DNA of 64,000 bases from Pseudomonas cremoricolorata DSM 17059 = NBRC 16634 (GTDB lineage Bacteria; Pseudomonadota; Gammaproteobacteria; Pseudomonadales; Pseudomonadaceae). The notes below the pieces were generated by a model. That model ran no database searches and was not told the DNA's origin. It saw only the letters and a list, made by a program, of their open reading frames with translations. How positions within the stretch are numbered: position 1 is the stretch's first letter; each line of letters opens with the position of its first letter. Positions 47,282-59,716 of the stretch are shown piece by piece. The position numbers and the translations under genes are program-made. Location: contig NZ_AUEA01000002.1 of the NCBI RefSeq assembly GCF_000425745.1, positions 372,001 to 436,000 of the forward strand, read 5' to 3'.

Positions 47282-47316
47282 AAAAAAAACCCCGCATTGG
47301 CATGCAGGGTCTTTTC
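47282..47316 (-). terminator. brnQ terminator
   Basis: An imperfect hairpin (CCCTGCAT ... ATGCGGGG on the - strand) is followed by a run of eight T. It lies about 60 bases after the brnQ stop. Confidence 0.7.
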
Positions 47317-47375
47317 GCGCTATCGGCTACCGGGCCACTGGCTTGTGACCGGCCCGGCAGCGGCCGCTCAACGCA

Positions 47376-48698
47376 TCAGGCGATTGCCTGACGTGGGCTG
47401 CCGAGCAGTCGATCGACGGTGAAGCACACTGCCAGGGCGATCACCGACGGCACCAGCCAGGCCAGGCCCTGCTCGCTCAGCGGCAGGTTGGCCGCCGCGT
47501 CCGGCAGCAAGTGGGCAAGTTCGCTGCCTTTGATGGCATCGACGATACCGAACAGCAGCGATACCAGCATCACCGGCGCCATTACCCGTACCGGCGAGTT
47601 CCACAGGCCGTTGACGAAGCTCAAGGCAATCATGACGATGCACGGCGGGTAGATCGCCGTCAGCACCGGCACCGAGAACATGATCAGCTTGGTCAGGCCA
47701 AGGTTGGACACCAGCAACGAGAATCCGGCGAGCAACACCACCAGCACCCGGTACGACAGCGGCAGAATCTGGCTGAAGTACTCGGCGCAGGCGCAGGTCA
47801 GGCCGACTGCAGTCACCAGGCAGGCCACGGTAATCAGCACGGCGAGGAAATCACTGCCCAGCGAGCCGAAGGTGTGCTGCACATAGGCATGCAGCACCGT
47901 GGCGCCGTTGGCGGCGTCCATGGCGATCGAGTGGCTGCCCGAGCCAAGGCGGAACAGGCTGATATAGACCAGCGCCAGGCCGACACCGGCAATGAGCCCG
48001 GCGATGATCGCGTAGCGGGTGATCAGCTTGGGCGACTCGACGCCACGGGAACGAATGGCGTTGACGATGACGATGCCGAACACCAGCGCGCCGAGGGTAT
48101 CCATGGTCAGGTAGCCATTGATGAAGCCCTGGGAGAACGGTGCGCTCACATAGGCCTGCTTCGCCTGGCCGATATCGCCGGCCGGCAGCATGAAGGCGGC
48201 GACGCCCAGCGCTGCCAGCGCAATGATCTTCAGTGGAGCCAGGAAACGCCCGACGGTATCGAGCAGCTTGCCGGGATACATCGACACCGCCAGCACGATC
48301 AGGAAATACACCACGCTGTAGATCAACAGCGCCAACCAGCCTTCGATGCTGCTACCGACCAGCGGCGCGACACCGACTTCGAACGACACAGTGGCCGTGC
48401 GCGGCGTGGCGAACAGTGGGCCGACCGAGAGGTAGCACACCGCCGCCAGCAGGCCGCCGAAGAACTTGCCAATCGGGCTGCTCAGCGCGTCCATGCCACC
48501 GCCGACCTTGGCCAGCGCCACGACGGTGATGACCGGCAGGCCGACCGCGGTGACCAGGAAGCCCAGCGCCGCCATCCATACGTTGGGCCCGGCCTGCAGG
48601 CCGACGATGGGTGGGAAGATGATGTTGCCCGCGCCCACGAAAAGGGCAAACGTCATGAAGCCAAGTGCCAGGATGTCCTGGCCTTTTAACACTTTCAT
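47376..48698 (-). CDS. brnQ: Branched-chain amino acid carrier BrnQ/BraB
   Basis: This 440-residue transporter couples uptake of Leu, Ile and Val to Na+ (or H+) in the inner membrane. About twelve hydrophobic segments are visible. The opening [20 protein letters not shown] and the phrases [40 protein letters not shown] and [18 protein letters not shown] are typical. I use the ATG at 48698 (MKVLKGQDI); a GTG at 48713 is also in frame. The ribosome site is weak in either case. Confidence 0.92.
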   Translation of the reverse strand: MKVLKGQDILALGFMTFALFVGAGNIIFPPIVGLQAGPNVWMAALGFLVTAVGLPVITVVALAKVGGGMDALSSPIGKFFGGLLAAVCYLSVGPLFATPRTATVSFEVGVAPLVGSSIEGWLALLIYSVVYFLIVLAVSMYPGKLLDTVGRFLAPLKIIALAALGVAAFMLPAGDIGQAKQAYVSAPFSQGFINGYLTMDTLGALVFGIVIVNAIRSRGVESPKLITRYAIIAGLIAGVGLALVYISLFRLGSGSHSIAMDAANGATVLHAYVQHTFGSLGSDFLAVLITVACLVTAVGLTCACAEYFSQILPLSYRVLVVLLAGFSLLVSNLGLTKLIMFSVPVLTAIYPPCIVMIALSFVNGLWNSPVRVMAPVMLVSLLFGIVDAIKGSELAHLLPDAAANLPLSEQGLAWLVPSVIALAVCFTVDRLLGSPRQAIA

Positions 48699-48902
48699 TT
48701 GGGGAAGTACCACACTGCTGAAATCGGGATTCGAGAAGGGATTGCCCTATGGATGAGGGAAATGCTGCCCGGCTTGGTGAGCCAGACCCGTTTAGCGTGT
48801 CGGTCCCTTTTGGGGATCGGGCACAAAATGGCGCGTAGATTACCGAATTTGCACCAAGAACGCACTGCGAGCGAGCGACCTGTCCGCTGTGCGACTCTTC
48901 TT

Positions 48903-48916
48903 GTCGTTTAAACGAC
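48903..48916. promoter_or_regulatory. Perfect palindrome upstream of brnQ
   Basis: GTCGTTTAAACGAC is an uninterrupted 14-base palindrome about 205 bases upstream of the brnQ start. It may bind a dimeric regulator. No known consensus that I recall fits it exactly. Confidence 0.4.
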
Positions 48917-49009
48917 TGAAGCTGTGGGAAATCTACTCTTCGCTGCAGAAAAGGTCTGTACGAAAATTCTTATCGTGCTGATCGGTGCAATCGATACGAC
49001 TGGCGAATC

Positions 49010-49069
49010 GTCCTGACAGGCTGTCCTGACAGGCCGTCCTAACAGGCCGTCCTAACAGGCCGTCCTAAA
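49010..49069. repeat. 13-bp tandem repeat downstream of sucD
   Basis: The unit GTCCTRACAGGCY is repeated four times (49010-49061), followed by a partial fifth copy. Copies 3 and 4 are identical, while copies 1 and 2 differ by one or two bases. The array lies just beyond the sucD terminator. Confidence 0.9.
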
Positions 49070-49075
49070 ACACAA

Positions 49076-49095
49076 AAACCACCCGAAGGTGGTTT
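49076..49095 (-). terminator. sucD terminator
   Basis: The hairpin AAACCACC-TTCG-GGTGGTTT on the - strand is followed by a T-rich stretch. It starts 26 bases after the sucD stop and has a TTCG loop. Confidence 0.85.
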
Positions 49096-49121
49096 CTGTG
49101 TTGCGTGGGGGGTGCTGCGTA

Positions 49122-50006
49122 TTAGTGCTTCACTTCCCAGCCGGTCAGCTCGGCCAGTGCCTTGCCGATGTCAGCCAGCGAACGCACGGTTTTCACACCG
49201 GCGTCCTGCAGGGCAGCGAACTTCTCGTCGGCAGTACCTTTCCCGCCGGAGATGATCGCGCCGGCGTGGCCCATGCGCTTGCCAGCAGGTGCAGTTACAC
49301 CGGCAATGTACGAAACCACAGGCTTGGTGACGTTGGCCTTGATGTAGGCAGCCGCCTCTTCTTCAGCCGAACCGCCGATCTCACCGATCATGACGATCGC
49401 TTCGGTCTTCGGGTCTTCCTGGAACAGCTTGAGGATGTCGATGAAGTTCGAACCCGGAATCGGGTCGCCACCGATACCCACGCAGGTCGACTGGCCGAAG
49501 CCGGCGTCGGTGGTCTGCTTGACCGCTTCGTAGGTCAGGGTGCCGGAACGCGAAACGATACCGACCTTGCCTGGCAAGTGAATGTGGCCTGGCATGATGC
49601 CGATCTTGCACTCGCCCGGAGTGATGACGCCTGGGCAGTTAGGGCCGATCAGGGTCACGCCCAGCTCGTCGCACTTGACCTTGGCGTCGAGCATGTCGAG
49701 GGTCGGGATGCCTTCGGTGATGCAGACGATCAGCTTGATACCGCCGAAAGCCGCTTCCAGGATCGAGTCCTTGCAGAACGGAGCCGGAACGTAGATGACC
49801 GAGGCGTCGGCGCCAGTGGCAGCGACGGCTTCCTTGACGGTGTTGAACACCGGCAGGCCCAGGTGAGTGGTGCCGCCTTTGCCTGGGGTCACGCCGCCAA
49901 CCATCTTGGTGCCGTAGGCGATGGCTTGTTCGGAGTGGAAAGTGCCCTGCGAGCCGGTGAAGCCCTGGCAGATGACTTTGGTGTCTTTATTGATCAGGAC
50001 GCTCAT
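49122..50006 (-). CDS. sucD: Succinyl-CoA synthetase alpha subunit
   Basis: This 294-residue subunit binds CoA and carries the phosphorylated active-site His. Visible motifs are [20 protein letters not shown] (CoA-binding region), [35 protein letters not shown] and [17 protein letters not shown], the last containing the phospho-His. With SucC it makes ATP or GTP from succinyl-CoA. Its start shares one base with the sucC stop. Confidence 0.97.
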   Translation of the reverse strand: MSVLINKDTKVICQGFTGSQGTFHSEQAIAYGTKMVGGVTPGKGGTTHLGLPVFNTVKEAVAATGADASVIYVPAPFCKDSILEAAFGGIKLIVCITEGIPTLDMLDAKVKCDELGVTLIGPNCPGVITPGECKIGIMPGHIHLPGKVGIVSRSGTLTYEAVKQTTDAGFGQSTCVGIGGDPIPGSNFIDILKLFQEDPKTEAIVMIGEIGGSAEEEAAAYIKANVTKPVVSYIAGVTAPAGKRMGHAGAIISGGKGTADEKFAALQDAGVKTVRSLADIGKALAELTGWEVKH

Positions 50007-51172
50007 TACTTGCCCTCCGCAGCTTTGACAACTTGTTGAGCAGCGTCGGTCAGGCTGGTTGCAGCAATGATGTTCAAACCGCTTTCTGCCAGTACTTTAG
50101 CGCCCAGTTCGGCGTTGTTGCCTTCGAGGCGAACGACCACTGGAACTTTAACGCCAACTTCTTTCACCGCGCCGATGATGCCTTCGGCAATCATGTCGCA
50201 ACGAACGATGCCGCCGAAGATGTTGACCAGAACGGCCGCGACGTTGCTGTCGGACAGAATGATCTTGAACGCTTCGGTCACGCGCTCTTTGGTGGCACCG
50301 CCGCCTACGTCGAGGAAGTTGGCTGGCTTGCCGCCGTGCAGGTTGACGATGTCCATGGTACCCATGGCCAGGCCGGCACCGTTGACCATGCAGCCGATGT
50401 TGCCTTCCAGGGCAACGTAGTTCAGTTCGAACTTGGCAGCGTGGGCTTCACGGGCGTCGTCCTGCGACGGGTCGTGGAAGGTTTTCAGCTTCGGCTGACG
50501 GTACATGGCGTTGGCGTCGATGTTGATCTTGGCATCGAGGCAATGCAGATCGCCGTCGGCCTTGATCACCAGCGGGTTGACTTCCAGCAGGGCCAGGTCG
50601 TGGTCCTTGAACAGCTTGGCCAGGCCCACGAAGATTTTCGCGAACTGGGCAACCTGCTTGCCTTCCAGGCCCAGCTGGAATGCCAGCTCACGGCCCTGGA
50701 ACGGCTGCGCACCGACCAACGGGTCGATGGTGGCCTTGATGATCTTCTCGGGAGTTTCGTGAGCCACTTTCTCGATGTCCACGCCACCTTCGGTGGAGGC
50801 CATGAACACGATGCGACGGCTGGAACGATCGACTACAGCGCCCAGGTACAGCTCTTTGGCGATGTCGGTGCAGGACTCGACCAGGATCTTGGAAACTGGT
50901 TGACCGTTGGCATCAGTCTGGTAGGTGACCAGGTTCTTGCCCAACCATTGTGCAGCGAACGCCTTGGCGTCTTCCTTGCTGCGAACCAGCTTGACGCCAC
51001 CCGCCTTACCGCGACCACCAGCGTGGACCTGGGCTTTGACGACCCACTCCGAACCACCGATCTTGTCGCAGGCTTCTGCTGCAGCTTCAGGGGTGTCGAC
51101 TGCGAAACCCTTGGAAACTGGCAGGCCGTATTCAGCGAACAGCTGTTTGCCCTGATACTCGTGAAGATTCAT
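50006..51172 (-). CDS. sucC: Succinyl-CoA synthetase beta subunit
   Basis: This 388-residue subunit has an ATP-grasp domain. It begins [20 protein letters not shown], the standard start, and shows [40 protein letters not shown] and [16 protein letters not shown]. The upstream in-frame extension has no conserved residues, so the start is 51172. A 171-base gap with an inverted repeat (GTGAGTC ... GACTCAC) separates it from lpdG, so a separate promoter is possible. Confidence 0.97.
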   Translation of the reverse strand: MNLHEYQGKQLFAEYGLPVSKGFAVDTPEAAAEACDKIGGSEWVVKAQVHAGGRGKAGGVKLVRSKEDAKAFAAQWLGKNLVTYQTDANGQPVSKILVESCTDIAKELYLGAVVDRSSRRIVFMASTEGGVDIEKVAHETPEKIIKATIDPLVGAQPFQGRELAFQLGLEGKQVAQFAKIFVGLAKLFKDHDLALLEVNPLVIKADGDLHCLDAKINIDANAMYRQPKLKTFHDPSQDDAREAHAAKFELNYVALEGNIGCMVNGAGLAMGTMDIVNLHGGKPANFLDVGGGATKERVTEAFKIILSDSNVAAVLVNIFGGIVRCDMIAEGIIGAVKEVGVKVPVVVRLEGNNAELGAKVLAESGLNIIAATSLTDAAQQVVKAAEGK

Positions 51173-51343
51173 GCTTTTTACCGTCTTCGTTAGGTACTGC
51201 GCTTCGGCGCTGCGCCGTTTCCGGTGCCGCGCCACCTGTGACCCTCAGTCCCGGAAAAACCCGGTGACCTGGTCCGGCGAAAATTCCGCGGTGAGTCGTG
51301 CACGCAAGACTCACGACGGGCAGCCCGCCGTGGTTTCTTATAA

Positions 51344-52876
<1,533 letters not shown>

Positions 52877-54106
52877 TTAGATGTCCAGCAGCAGGCGGGA
52901 CGGATCTTCCAGCAGGTTCTTGATGGTAACCAGGAAGGTGACCGCCTCTTTGCCATCGATCAGGCGGTGATCGTAGGACAGCGCAAGATACATCATCGGG
53001 CGGATGACGACCTGACCATTGACCGCCATCGGGCGCTGAATGATGTTGTGCATGCCGAGGATAGCAGCCTGCGGCGGGTTGACGATCGGGGTCGACATCA
53101 TCGAACCGAAGGTGCCGCCGTTGGTGATGGTGAAGGTGCCACCGGTCATTTCCTCGATCGACAGCTTGCCGTCGCGGGCCTTCTTGCCGAAGGTGGCGAT
53201 GCCGTTCTCGATTTCCGCCAGGCTCATGGATTCTGCGTTACGCAGTACCGGCACCACCAGGCCACGGTCGCTGGAAACCGCAACGCCGACGTCGGCGAAA
53301 CCGTGGTAGACGATGTCGTTGCCATCGATCGAAGCGTTGACTGCCGGGAAACGCTTGAGCGCTTCGGTCGCCGCCTTGACGAAGAACGACATGAAGCCCA
53401 GGCGCACGCCGTTGTGGGTCTTCTCGAACAGGTCCTTGTACTTCGAACGCAGGGCCATGACTTCGGTCATGTCGACTTCGTTGAAGGTGGTGAGCATGGC
53501 CATGTTCGACTGGGCTTCGACCAGACGCTCGGCGATCTTGGCGCGCAGACGGGTCATCGGCACGCGCTTCTCGGTACGGTCGCCGTTGGCGGTGACCACG
53601 GCTGCCGGGGCGGCAGCGGCAGGCTTGGCAGCCGGCGCAGCGGCAGGCGTCGACTTCTTGTTGGCGACGGCAGCGACGACGTCTTCCTTGGTGACACGAC
53701 CGCCTTTGCCGGTGCCGGCGACCGACGCCAGGTCGATGCCGTTCTCTTCGGCCAGCTTGCGTGCCGCAGGGGCGGCAACCGGGTCGTCTTCGCCGGCGTC
53801 AGCGCCAGCAGCGGCTGCCGGAGCGGCGGAGGCCTGGGCAGCAGCGGCCGGTGCCGCAGCGCCAGCGCCGCCCTGGACGATGGAACCCAGGACTTCGTCG
53901 GACAGCACGGTGTCGCCTTCGGCCTTGACGATATCGCCCAGCACGCCATCGGCGGTGGCCAGCACTTCCAGGACCACTTTGTCGGTTTCGATGTCGACGA
54001 TCAGCTCGTCACGCTTGACGGCTTCGCCCGGCTGCTTGTGCCAGGTGGCAACGGTGCCGTCGGCAACCGATTCCGGGAAGGTTGGGGCTTTGATCTCGAT
54101 AGCCAT
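52877..54106 (-). CDS. sucB: Dihydrolipoyl succinyltransferase, E2 of 2-oxoglutarate dehydrogenase
   Basis: This 409-residue protein forms the core of the complex. An N-terminal lipoyl domain (lipoyl Lys in [13 protein letters not shown]) is followed by an Ala/Pro-rich linker. A peripheral-subunit-binding domain ([30 protein letters not shown] region), a second Ala-rich linker and the catalytic domain come next. The catalytic domain has the active His-Asp in [19 protein letters not shown]. It starts 40 bases after the sucA stop. Confidence 0.97.
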   Translation of the reverse strand: MAIEIKAPTFPESVADGTVATWHKQPGEAVKRDELIVDIETDKVVLEVLATADGVLGDIVKAEGDTVLSDEVLGSIVQGGAGAAAPAAAAQASAAPAAAAGADAGEDDPVAAPAARKLAEENGIDLASVAGTGKGGRVTKEDVVAAVANKKSTPAAAPAAKPAAAAPAAVVTANGDRTEKRVPMTRLRAKIAERLVEAQSNMAMLTTFNEVDMTEVMALRSKYKDLFEKTHNGVRLGFMSFFVKAATEALKRFPAVNASIDGNDIVYHGFADVGVAVSSDRGLVVPVLRNAESMSLAEIENGIATFGKKARDGKLSIEEMTGGTFTITNGGTFGSMMSTPIVNPPQAAILGMHNIIQRPMAVNGQVVIRPMMYLALSYDHRLIDGKEAVTFLVTIKNLLEDPSRLLLDI

Positions 54107-54146
54107 TAGCAGTGTTTCCTTAAATTCGGTTTCAGTGCGCTAAGCG

Positions 54147-56978
54147 TTAGACGGTGAACGCGTCTTGCAGCAGTTTCTCTTGCTGCTCGGCGTGCTTGGA
54201 AGCATAACCACAGGCAGGTGCGGCAGAGGCGTCGCGACCGGCGTATTCCAGAACCAGCGACGCATTGTGGCGACCGAGGATCCGACGCATATGGTGCTGG
54301 CTGCTGTACCAGGCGCCCTGGTTCATCGGTTCTTCCTGGCACCACACCGCAGCCTTGAGGTTGCTGTACGGCGCGAGGATTTCCACCAGGTCGTCTTCCG
54401 GGAACGGATACAGCTGCTCCAGACGCACGATGGCGATGTCTTCACGGCCTTCGGCACGGCGTTTTTCCAGCAGGTCGTAGTAGACCTTGCCGCTGCACAG
54501 CACGATGCGCTCGACCTTGGACGGCTCGAGGGTGTCGATTTCCGGGATGACGGTCTGGAACGAGCCCTCGGCGAGATCTTCCAGGGTCGAAATGGCCAGC
54601 TTGTGGCGCAGCAGCGACTTGGGCGTCAGCACGATCAGCGGCTTGCGCAGCGGACGAATGACCTGACGACGCAGCAGATGGTAGATCTGCGCCGGCGTGG
54701 TCGGGACGCACACCTGAATGTTGTGCTCGGCGCACAGCTGCAGGTAGCGCTCAAGGCGCGCGGAGGAGTGCTCCGGCCCCTGCCCTTCATAACCGTGTGG
54801 CAGCAGCATGGTCAGGCCGCACAGACGACCCCACTTGTGCTCGCCGCTGGTAATGAACTGGTCGATCACCACTTGCGCACCGTTGGCGAAGTCGCCGAAC
54901 TGTGCTTCCCAGATCACCAGCGCGTTCGGCGTGGTGGTCGAGTAACCGTATTCGAACGCCAGCACGGCCTCTTCCGAGAGGAACGAGTCGTACAGGTCGA
55001 ATTTCGGCTGGCCCGGGTACAGGTTCTGCAACGGCAGGTAAGTGCTGGCGTCCTTCTGGTTGTGCAGCGCCGCATGGCGGTGCGAGAAGGTGCCGCGACC
55101 CACGTCCTGACCGGTGATACGTACCGGGTGGCCTTCGAAGATCAGCGTGGCGTAGGCCATGGTTTCGGCGTAGCCCCAGTTGATCGGCAAGCCACCGGCC
55201 TGCATCTTCTGGCGGTCTTCGTAGATTTTCGCGACCTGACGCTGAACCACGAAGCCTTCAGGGATTTCCAGCAGCTTGCCGGACAGCTCCTGCAGGGTCT
55301 TGAGTTCGATGCCGGTGTCGTGACGCGCGGTCCAGGCATGGCCCAAGTACGGACGCCAGTCGACGAACAGCTCGCGGTTCGGCTCCTTGACCAGGCTCTT
55401 GACCACGTGCAGGCCGTTGTCCAGCGCGCTGCGGTAGTCGTCGATCTTGGACTGGGCGCGTTCGGCGTCGATGCGACCGGCCTGGATCAGCTTGTCGGCA
55501 TACAGCTCACGGGTGGTGCGCTGCTTGCTGATCTTCTGGTACATCAGCGGCTGGGTGCCGCTCGGCTCGTCGGCCTCGTTGTGACCGCGGCGACGGTAGC
55601 AGACCAGGTCGACCACCACGTCACGCTTGAACTGCATGCGATAGTCGATGGCCAGCTGGGTGACGAACAGCACCGCTTCCGGGTCATCGCCGTTGACGTG
55701 CAGGATCGGCGCCTGAATCATCTTGGCAACGTCGGTGCAGTACTCGGTGGAGCGCGAGTCCAGCGGGTTGCTGATGGTGAAGCCGACCTGGTTGTTGATC
55801 ACGATGTGCACGGTGCCGCCGGTCTTGAAACCGCGGGTCTGCGACATCTGGAAGGTTTCCAGGACCACGCCCTGACCGGCGAAGGCCGCGTCACCGTGGA
55901 TGGAAATCGGCAGAACCTTGTCACCGGAGGTGTCGTTGCGACGGTCCTGACGGGCACGTACCGAGCCCTCCACCACTGGCGAGACGATTTCCAGGTGGGA
56001 GGGGTTGAACGCCATGGCCAGGTGGACTTCGCCGCCCGGGGTCATCACGTTCGAAGAGAAGCCCTGGTGATATTTCACGTCACCGGAGCCCAGCTCGTTC
56101 ATCTTCTTGCCTTCGAACTCGTCGAACAGCTCGCGCGGGCTCTTGCCGAAGGTGTTGACCAGCACGTTGAGGCGACCGCGGTGGGCCATGCCGATGACGA
56201 CTTCCTTGGTGCCGTAGGAGCCGGAACGCTGGATCATTTCGTCCAGCATCGGAATCAGGCTCTCGCCGCCTTCCAGACCGAAGCGCTTGGTGCCTGGGTA
56301 CTTGGTGCCCAGGTACTTCTCGAGGCCTTCGGCAGCGGTCACGCGCTCGAGCAGGTGCGCCTGCGCGTCGGCGGAGAAATCAGGGCGGCCACGCACGCTT
56401 TCCAGACGCTGCTGGAACCAGCTGCGCTGCTCGGAATCGACGATGTGGGTGAACTCGGCGCCGATGGTGCGACAATATGTCTTCTCCAAGGCATCGAAGA
56501 TTTCCCGTAGGCTCGCCTCCTCTTTGCCGATGAACAGGTCGCCGGCACGGAAGGTCGTATCAAGATCGGCACTGGTCAAGCCGTAGTGATTGATCGACAG
56601 GTCTACAGGTGCGGGACGCTGCCACAACCCCAACGGGTCAAGCTGGGCAGCTTGATGACCGCGCATACGATAGGCCTGGATCAGTCGCAGCACTTCAACC
56701 TGCTTCTTCTCGTGTTCACTGCTCACGCTCCCGGCAGATACCGGTTGGGCGCGGCGCTGGTTCTTTGCCAGCAGTACGAAATGGTCGCGGATCGTCGAGT
56801 GCGAGACATCGGTAGCGGTGCTGCCGTCGGCGGGCAACTTCTGGAAGTAGGTGCGCCACTCTTCTGGCACAGCGTTAGGGTCGTGCAGGTAAAGCTCGTA
56901 GAGCTCTTCCACATATGCAGCGTTACCACCTGAAAGGTGGGCGCTATCCCACATGCGCTGCATCACGCTTTCTTGCAT
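54147..56978 (-). CDS. sucA: 2-oxoglutarate dehydrogenase E1 component
   Basis: This 943-residue thiamine-diphosphate enzyme decarboxylates 2-oxoglutarate and transfers the succinyl group to SucB. Visible stretches are the N-terminal HLSGGNAAYVEELYELYLHD, VVIGMAHRGRLNVLVNTFGK, HGDAAFAGQGVVLETFQMS and the diphosphate-binding NGDDPEAVL, then GRGTFSHRHAALHNQ and LLPHGYEGQGPEHSSARLER. It is separated from sdhB by 245 bases of hairpin-rich sequence. Confidence 0.97.
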   Translation of the reverse strand: MQESVMQRMWDSAHLSGGNAAYVEELYELYLHDPNAVPEEWRTYFQKLPADGSTATDVSHSTIRDHFVLLAKNQRRAQPVSAGSVSSEHEKKQVEVLRLIQAYRMRGHQAAQLDPLGLWQRPAPVDLSINHYGLTSADLDTTFRAGDLFIGKEEASLREIFDALEKTYCRTIGAEFTHIVDSEQRSWFQQRLESVRGRPDFSADAQAHLLERVTAAEGLEKYLGTKYPGTKRFGLEGGESLIPMLDEMIQRSGSYGTKEVVIGMAHRGRLNVLVNTFGKSPRELFDEFEGKKMNELGSGDVKYHQGFSSNVMTPGGEVHLAMAFNPSHLEIVSPVVEGSVRARQDRRNDTSGDKVLPISIHGDAAFAGQGVVLETFQMSQTRGFKTGGTVHIVINNQVGFTISNPLDSRSTEYCTDVAKMIQAPILHVNGDDPEAVLFVTQLAIDYRMQFKRDVVVDLVCYRRRGHNEADEPSGTQPLMYQKISKQRTTRELYADKLIQAGRIDAERAQSKIDDYRSALDNGLHVVKSLVKEPNRELFVDWRPYLGHAWTARHDTGIELKTLQELSGKLLEIPEGFVVQRQVAKIYEDRQKMQAGGLPINWGYAETMAYATLIFEGHPVRITGQDVGRGTFSHRHAALHNQKDASTYLPLQNLYPGQPKFDLYDSFLSEEAVLAFEYGYSTTTPNALVIWEAQFGDFANGAQVVIDQFITSGEHKWGRLCGLTMLLPHGYEGQGPEHSSARLERYLQLCAEHNIQVCVPTTPAQIYHLLRRQVIRPLRKPLIVLTPKSLLRHKLAISTLEDLAEGSFQTVIPEIDTLEPSKVERIVLCSGKVYYDLLEKRRAEGREDIAIVRLEQLYPFPEDDLVEILAPYSNLKAAVWCQEEPMNQGAWYSSQHHMRRILGRHNASLVLEYAGRDASAAPACGYASKHAEQQEKLLQDAFTV

Positions 56979-57223
56979 GCTTGGTCACCCTCGGTTAGGG
57001 GACTGATCGGCAAGCGCCTCAGCAAACATGGAAAGCCGAATACCGCGGCTGAACCACGCCACCGAAGATCCTGCAGATTTTCCGGGTACCAGCCCGGAAG
57101 CCCCTGCTGGTCTCATATCTTCATAGGTACGAGCCGGGGCTTTGTGGGCCCTTGCTCGGGTTTCACCTCGGCGCGGGTTCAACACCCGCGCTTCGGCGTC
57201 TTGCGGTTACAACACTTGCTGAA
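56979..57223 (-). promoter_or_regulatory. Structured leader between sdhB and sucA
   Basis: Three inverted repeats are packed here: GCGCGGGT-N5-ACCCGCGC (57171-57191), CCGGG-N6-CCCGG (57082-57097) and a wider AGCCCC ... GGGGCT pair (57099-57141). None has a T-tract on the - strand, so they are not plain terminators. They may process or attenuate the sdh-suc transcript, or form the 5' leader of sucA. Confidence 0.45.
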
Positions 57224-57928
57224 TCAGGTGCCGCTTTGCAGCAGCATGTTGCGCACGTGACCGATTGCCTTGGTCGGGTTCAGACCTTTCGGGCAGACAT
57301 TCACGCAGTTCATGATCCCGCGGCAGCGGAACACACTGAACGGATCGTCCAGCGAAGCCAGACGCTCCTGGGTCTTGGTGTCACGGCTGTCAGCCAGGAA
57401 ACGGTAGGCTTGCAGCAGCGCAGCAGGGCCGAGGAACTTGTCGGGGTTCCACCAGAACGACGGGCAGGAGGTCGAGCAGCAGGCGCACAGGATGCACTCG
57501 TACAGACCATCGAGCTTCTCGCGCTCTTCCGGCGTCTGCAGGCGTTCGATCGCCGGCGCCGGGGTGTCGTTCTGCAGGAACGGCTTCACCTTCTCGTACT
57601 GCTTGTAGAAGATGCTCATGTCGACGACCAGGTCACGGATCACCGGCAGGCCAGGCAGTGGGCGAACCACCAGCTTGTTGCCCTTGACCACCGCCGACAG
57701 CGGGGTGATGCAGGCCAGGCCGTTCTTGCCGTTGATGTTCATGCCGTCGGAACCGCAGACGCCTTCACGGCAGGAGCGACGGTAGGAGAACCCTTCGTCC
57801 TGCTCTTTGATCAGCGCCAGCACGTCGAGCACCATCAGGTCCTTGCCACCGGTATCGACTTCGAACACCTGGGTTTTAGGCGCCGAATCGGTATCCGGGT
57901 TGTAGCGATACACTTCAACTTTCAACAT
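57224..57928 (-). CDS. sdhB: Succinate dehydrogenase iron-sulfur subunit
   Basis: This 234-residue subunit carries the three iron-sulfur clusters that pass electrons from SdhA to quinone. The [2Fe-2S] Cys set is in RRSCREGVCGSDGMNINGKN with a later Cys in ACITPL. The other clusters use CILCACCSTSCPSFWW and CRGIMNCVNVCPKGLNP. The ATG at 57928 (MLKVEVYRYNPDTD) gives the normal length; an in-frame start three codons upstream is possible. Confidence 0.97.
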   Translation of the reverse strand: MLKVEVYRYNPDTDSAPKTQVFEVDTGGKDLMVLDVLALIKEQDEGFSYRRSCREGVCGSDGMNINGKNGLACITPLSAVVKGNKLVVRPLPGLPVIRDLVVDMSIFYKQYEKVKPFLQNDTPAPAIERLQTPEEREKLDGLYECILCACCSTSCPSFWWNPDKFLGPAALLQAYRFLADSRDTKTQERLASLDDPFSVFRCRGIMNCVNVCPKGLNPTKAIGHVRNMLLQSGT

Positions 57929-57940
57929 TGCGGCCACCCC

Positions 57941-59713
57941 TTAGTAAGTCCGGACTTTAGGCTCGAAGGCCGGGACGGTCTTCGGCGCGAAGTTGACGCC
58001 ACGCTTGGCGACGCGCTTCTCACCCGGGTAGTACAGGGTGTGGCACAGCCAGTTCTCGTCGTCACGGTCTTCGAAGTCTTCACGGGCGTGGGCGCCGCGG
58101 GACTCTTTACGGGCTTCAGCGGCGATCGCCGTCGCTTCAGCGACTTCCAGCAGGTTCTGCAGCTCCAGCGCTTCGATACGCGCGGTGTTGAAGGCCTGGG
58201 ACTTGTCATTGATCTTGACGTTGGCGATTCGTTCACGCAGACCTTGCAGCTGGGCGATGCCCTTCTGCATGTATTCGCCGGTACGGAACACACCGAAGTA
58301 GTTCTGCATGCAGCTTTGCAGTTCGCGCTTGAGGGTCGCCACGTCTTCGCCGGTGGTGCGCTCGTTGAGCTTGGCCAGACGGTTCAGGGCAACGTCGACG
58401 TCGGTGTCGCTGGCGTCGCGGTACTCGATGCCTTCGGTCAGCGCCTTCTCCAGGTGCAGGCCGGCAGCACGACCGAACACCACCAGGTCGAGCAGCGAGT
58501 TGCCGCCCAGGCGGTTGGCACCGTGAACCGATACGCACGCCACTTCACCGACCGCGAACAGGCCCGGGATGATGTGGTCGACGCCTTCGGCGTCCATGGT
58601 GATGGCCTGGCCATGAATGTTGGTGGCAACGCCGCCCATCATGTAGTGGCAGGTCGGTACGACCGGAACCGGCGCGACCACAGGGTCGACGTGGGCGAAG
58701 GTCTTGGACAGCTCGCAGATGCCTGGCAGGCGGCTGTGCAGGACTTCCTCGCCGAGGTGGTCGAGCTTGAGCAGGACGTGGTCCTTGTTCGGGCCGACAC
58801 CGTTACCGGCGATGATTTCCTTGACCATGGAACGGGCGACGACGTCGCGACCGGCAAGGTCTTTGGCGTTCGGGGCGTAACGCTCCATGAAGCGCTCGCC
58901 GTGGGCGTTGATCAGGTAACCACCTTCACCACGGCAGCCTTCGGTGACCAGTACACCTGCGCCAGCGATGCCGGTCGGGTGGAACTGCCACATCTCGATG
59001 TCCTGCACCGGTACGCCGGCACGCAGCGCCATGCCGACACCGTCGCCGGTGTTGATCAGGGCGTTGGTGGTCGAGGCGTAGATACGGCCAGCACCGCCGG
59101 TCGCCAGTACAGTGGCCTTGGCCTTGATGTACAGGGTTTCACCGGTTTCGATGCAGATGGCGATGACACCGACGAACGCGCCGTCCTGGTTCTTCACCAG
59201 ATCGACCGCGTAGTACTCGTTGAGGAAGGTGGTGCCGGCTTTCAGGTTGCCCTGATAAAGGGTGTGCAGCAGCGCGTGACCGGTACGGTCGGAAGCTGCA
59301 CAGGTACGGGCCGCCTGGCCGCCCTTGCCGAAGTCCTTGGACTGACCACCGAACGGACGCTGGTAGATGCGGCCGGTCTCGGTACGCGAGAACGGCAGAC
59401 CCATGTGGTCGAGCTCGAACACCGCGGCAGGACCTTCCTGACACATGTATTCGATGGCGTCCTGGTCACCGATATAGTCGGAGCCCTTGACGGTATCGTA
59501 CATGTGCCAGCGCCAGTCATCGTTCGGGTCGGCCGAAGCGATGGCGCAGGTGATGCCACCCTGGGCCGAAACGGTGTGCGAACGAGTCGGGAAGACCTTG
59601 GTGATCACGGCAGTCTTGTGACCACCCTGGGCCAGCTGCAGCGCAGCGCGCATGCCGGCGCCGCCACCACCGATGATGATGGCGTCGAACGAAATAGTAG
59701 GAACACTAGCCAT
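57941..59713 (-). CDS. sdhA: Succinate dehydrogenase flavoprotein subunit
   Basis: This 590-residue subunit oxidises succinate with covalently bound FAD. The FAD-binding motif is [20 protein letters not shown], and the flavinylated His is in [15 protein letters not shown]. Active-site stretches are [20 protein letters not shown] and [19 protein letters not shown]. The C-terminus ends FEPKVRTY as usual. It lies 12 bases upstream of sdhB and three bases after sdhD. Confidence 0.97.
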   Translation of the reverse strand: MASVPTISFDAIIIGGGGAGMRAALQLAQGGHKTAVITKVFPTRSHTVSAQGGITCAIASADPNDDWRWHMYDTVKGSDYIGDQDAIEYMCQEGPAAVFELDHMGLPFSRTETGRIYQRPFGGQSKDFGKGGQAARTCAASDRTGHALLHTLYQGNLKAGTTFLNEYYAVDLVKNQDGAFVGVIAICIETGETLYIKAKATVLATGGAGRIYASTTNALINTGDGVGMALRAGVPVQDIEMWQFHPTGIAGAGVLVTEGCRGEGGYLINAHGERFMERYAPNAKDLAGRDVVARSMVKEIIAGNGVGPNKDHVLLKLDHLGEEVLHSRLPGICELSKTFAHVDPVVAPVPVVPTCHYMMGGVATNIHGQAITMDAEGVDHIIPGLFAVGEVACVSVHGANRLGGNSLLDLVVFGRAAGLHLEKALTEGIEYRDASDTDVDVALNRLAKLNERTTGEDVATLKRELQSCMQNYFGVFRTGEYMQKGIAQLQGLRERIANVKINDKSQAFNTARIEALELQNLLEVAEATAIAAEARKESRGAHAREDFEDRDDENWLCHTLYYPGEKRVAKRGVNFAPKTVPAFEPKVRTY

Positions 59714-59716
59714 GAA

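Larger units (their letters stand above)
48699..49121. other. 423-bp gap between brnQ and sucD
   Basis: No gene is convincing here. The gap holds the brnQ promoter region on the right of brnQ, a perfect 14-base palindrome GTCGTTTAAACGAC (48903-48916), a short tandem repeat (49010-49069) and the sucD terminator (49076-49095). Short frames in it have no ribosome site or protein-like composition. Confidence 0.7.

Noticed and set aside
48699..48911. 70-residue frame upstream of brnQ
   Set aside because: It has no ribosome site, is not protein-like, and overlaps the region expected to hold the brnQ promoter.
49010..49069. Tandem repeat considered as a CRISPR array
   Set aside because: Units are 13 bases and directly adjacent, without spacers, and there are no cas genes.
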